In this document: positions 13,050 to 14,314 of the stretch, piece after piece
Layout: every line of letters begins with the position of its first letter
How positions within the stretch are numbered: position 1 is the first letter of the stretch
NCBI GenBank assembly: GCA_004525335.1
Contig: SPCL01000048.1
Span: forward strand, 1-14,314
Origin: Thermodesulfobacteriales bacterium
GTDB lineage: Bacteria > Desulfobacterota_D > UBA1144 > Nemesobacterales > UBA2774
DNA: 14,314 nt
Direction of reading: 5' to 3'
Notes under the pieces: model-generated
Databases searched by the model: none
What the model was told of the DNA's origin: nothing
The model's input: only the letters and a program-made list of their open reading frames with translations
Made by a program: the position numbers and the translations under genes

Positions 13050-14314
13050 ATGAGTAACGCTTTTAAAATTCATAGTGATTTTTCCCCTAAGGGTGATCAG
13101 CCTGCGGCAATAAAAGAACTTTCGGAAGGAATACGCCGGGGCGAGAAACACCAGGTACTTCTTGGAGTTACGGGAAGCGGAAAAACTTTTACTGTAGCAA
13201 ATGTGATCGCTGAAGTAGAGCGCCCTACCCTTGTTATTGCTCCCAACAAAACCTTGGCTGCTCAGCTTTACGGCGAGTTTAAAGAACTGTTCCCAGAAAA
13301 CTCGGTCAGATATTTTGTGAGCTACTACGATTACTATCAGCCAGAGGCGTATATTCCTACAACCGATACATATATAGAAAAAGACTCGCAGGTAAATGAG
13401 CATATAGACCGCCTCCGCCACGCCTCTACCACTTCGCTTTTTGAAAGAAGAGACGTGATTGTAGTGGCGAGTGTTTCATGCATATACGGCATTGGAGCGC
13501 CTGAGCATTATTATGGATTGCTCACCATGCTTGAAGAAGGAATGGAGGTTGATAGAGATAAGCTTCTCGAAAAATTTTCTGAGGTTCAGTACGAAAGAAC
13601 GGGGCTTGATCTACACCGCAGCAGCTTTAGGGTGAAGGGTGATATTGTAGACATATTTCCTTCTCATCACGACAACACCGCGATTAGGATAGAGTTTTTT
13701 GGTGACCAAGTGGAATCACTTAAAGAAATTGACCCCTTAAAAGGTACAACCTTAAGAACAGTAGAAAAAGCCGCTATATACCCTGGGTCTCACTATGTAG
13801 CCCCAAAGTACAGACACGAAAAGGCAATTGAAAATATTAAAGAAGAACTCGACGAAAGACTGGCTCAGCTTGAGGAGCGTGGAATGCTCGTCGAAAAGCA
13901 GCGCCTTGAGGAAAAAACCAAATTTGATCTGGAGCTTCTAGCTAACATGGGTTTTTGCTCGGGGATTGAGAATTATTCAAGACACATATCGGGGCGGCTT
14001 CCGGGACAGCCGCCGTGGACGTTGCTGGATTACTTTCCAGATGATTTTCTTATTGTTTTAGATGAGAGCCATCAGATGATACCTCAGCTAAAGGGAATGT
14101 ACGGGGGGGACAGGAGTAGAAAAACGAACCTGGTTGAGCATGGGTTCAGACTCCCCTCGGCGCTTGATAACAGACCGCTTAATTTCTCCGAGTTTGAAAA
14201 AAAGATGACTCAAACCATATATGTTTCGGCCACTCCCGGAGATTATGAGATTGATCAGGCAAAAGGTGTGGTGGTAGAGCAAATCATCCGCCCCACAGGG
14301 CTTTCTGATCCGGA
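13050..14314 (+). CDS. uvrB: UvrABC system protein B, N-terminal 421 residues (cut by window edge)
   Basis: UvrB is the damage-verifying helicase of nucleotide excision repair. It is loaded by UvrA and then recruits UvrC. The frame from the ATG at 13050 is open to the right edge. Landmarks in order are FKIHSDFSPKGDQPAAI at the N-terminus, Walker A GVTGSGKT (39-46), APNKTLAAQLYGEFK, the damage-probing beta-hairpin YYDYYQPEAYIP (92-103), FPSHH, the Walker B motif DESH (338-341), MYGGDRSRK and YVSATPG (motif III). No disruption is seen, including through the G7 run near 14103. About 660-670 residues are normal, so the last third or so lies outside the window. The start has no ribosome-binding site (CACTTTCACAAATG), unlike most genes here. 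It is divergent from the lhr relic with 75 bp between them. Confidence 0.95.
   Translation, partial: MSNAFKIHSDFSPKGDQPAAIKELSEGIRRGEKHQVLLGVTGSGKTFTVANVIAEVERPTLVIAPNKTLAAQLYGEFKELFPENSVRYFVSYYDYYQPEAYIPTTDTYIEKDSQVNEHIDRLRHASTTSLFERRDVIVVASVSCIYGIGAPEHYYGLLTMLEEGMEVDRDKLLEKFSEVQYERTGLDLHRSSFRVKGDIVDIFPSHHDNTAIRIEFFGDQVESLKEIDPLKGTTLRTVEKAAIYPGSHYVAPKYRHEKAIENIKEELDERLAQLEERGMLVEKQRLEEKTKFDLELLANMGFCSGIENYSRHISGRLPGQPPWTLLDYFPDDFLIVLDESHQMIPQLKGMYGGDRSRKTNLVEHGFRLPSALDNRPLNFSEFEKKMTQTIYVSATPGDYEIDQAKGVVVEQIIRPTGLSDP

Noticed and set aside
13044..13421. Minus-strand open frame of 125 codons
   Set aside because: It lies antisense to the start of uvrB, whose plus-strand translation is unmistakable.

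Overview
The window is bacterial and AT-rich (roughly 40% G+C judged by eye, not computed). It has Shine-Dalgarno sites close to AAGGAGGT, sigma70-like promoters (several with an extended -10 TGn) and classic hairpin plus T-run terminators. No rRNA, tRNA, CRISPR array, IS element or phage gene was found. The gene mix (SCP-x-type thiolases with a DUF35 protein and a MaoC hydratase, an Lhr relic, UvrB, HerA-like ATPase) suits a free-living, probably uncultured bacterium. A Dadabacteria or Desulfobacterota-like lineage is possible, but this is a guess; nothing in the window fixes the taxon.

Layout. (1) 1-471: a lysine-rich protein of unknown function next to a G9 tract at the left edge. (2) 485-2758: a promoter, then a cysteine-less thiolase-like protein, a DUF35 OB-fold protein and a MaoC hydratase. 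These are the three kinds of partner that form the Ltp2/ChsH aldolase-hydratase complex of steroid side-chain degradation. (3) 2918-3654: a single-gene AmiS/UreI amide/urea channel unit with its own promoter, leader and terminator. (4) 3674-5776: an intact SCP-x-type thiolase, then a Sir2 deacylase broken by one extra C in a C9 run. (5) 5797-8056: a strong promoter, a structured leader of about 135 nt, two paralogous acetoacetate-decarboxylase-family proteins and a terminator. (6) 8096-8718: a minus-strand unknown protein that seems to start at a non-ATG codon. (7) 8747-11350: a promoter, a palindrome-rich leader, endonuclease IV and a HerA-like (DUF853) ATPase. (8) 11351-11964: about 610 bp without a convincing gene. 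(9) 11965-12974, minus strand: a decayed lhr helicase gene that keeps only its two ends. (10) 13050 to the right edge: the start of uvrB, divergent from the lhr relic.

The left two thirds looks like CoA-linked carbon metabolism: C-C bond making or breaking by thiolase folds, enoyl-CoA hydration, decarboxylation of beta-keto acids by a lysine Schiff base, and a small-neutral-solute channel. Each unit has its own promoter and terminator, so these are neighbouring transcription units rather than one operon. The right third is DNA repair (Nfo, Lhr relic, UvrB) with a HerA-type ATPase. The most notable points are the aldolase-like cluster, whose DUF35 protein has lost all four zinc-ribbon cysteines; the doubled ADC-family genes behind a structured leader; the lhr relic; and the homopolymer frameshift in sir2.
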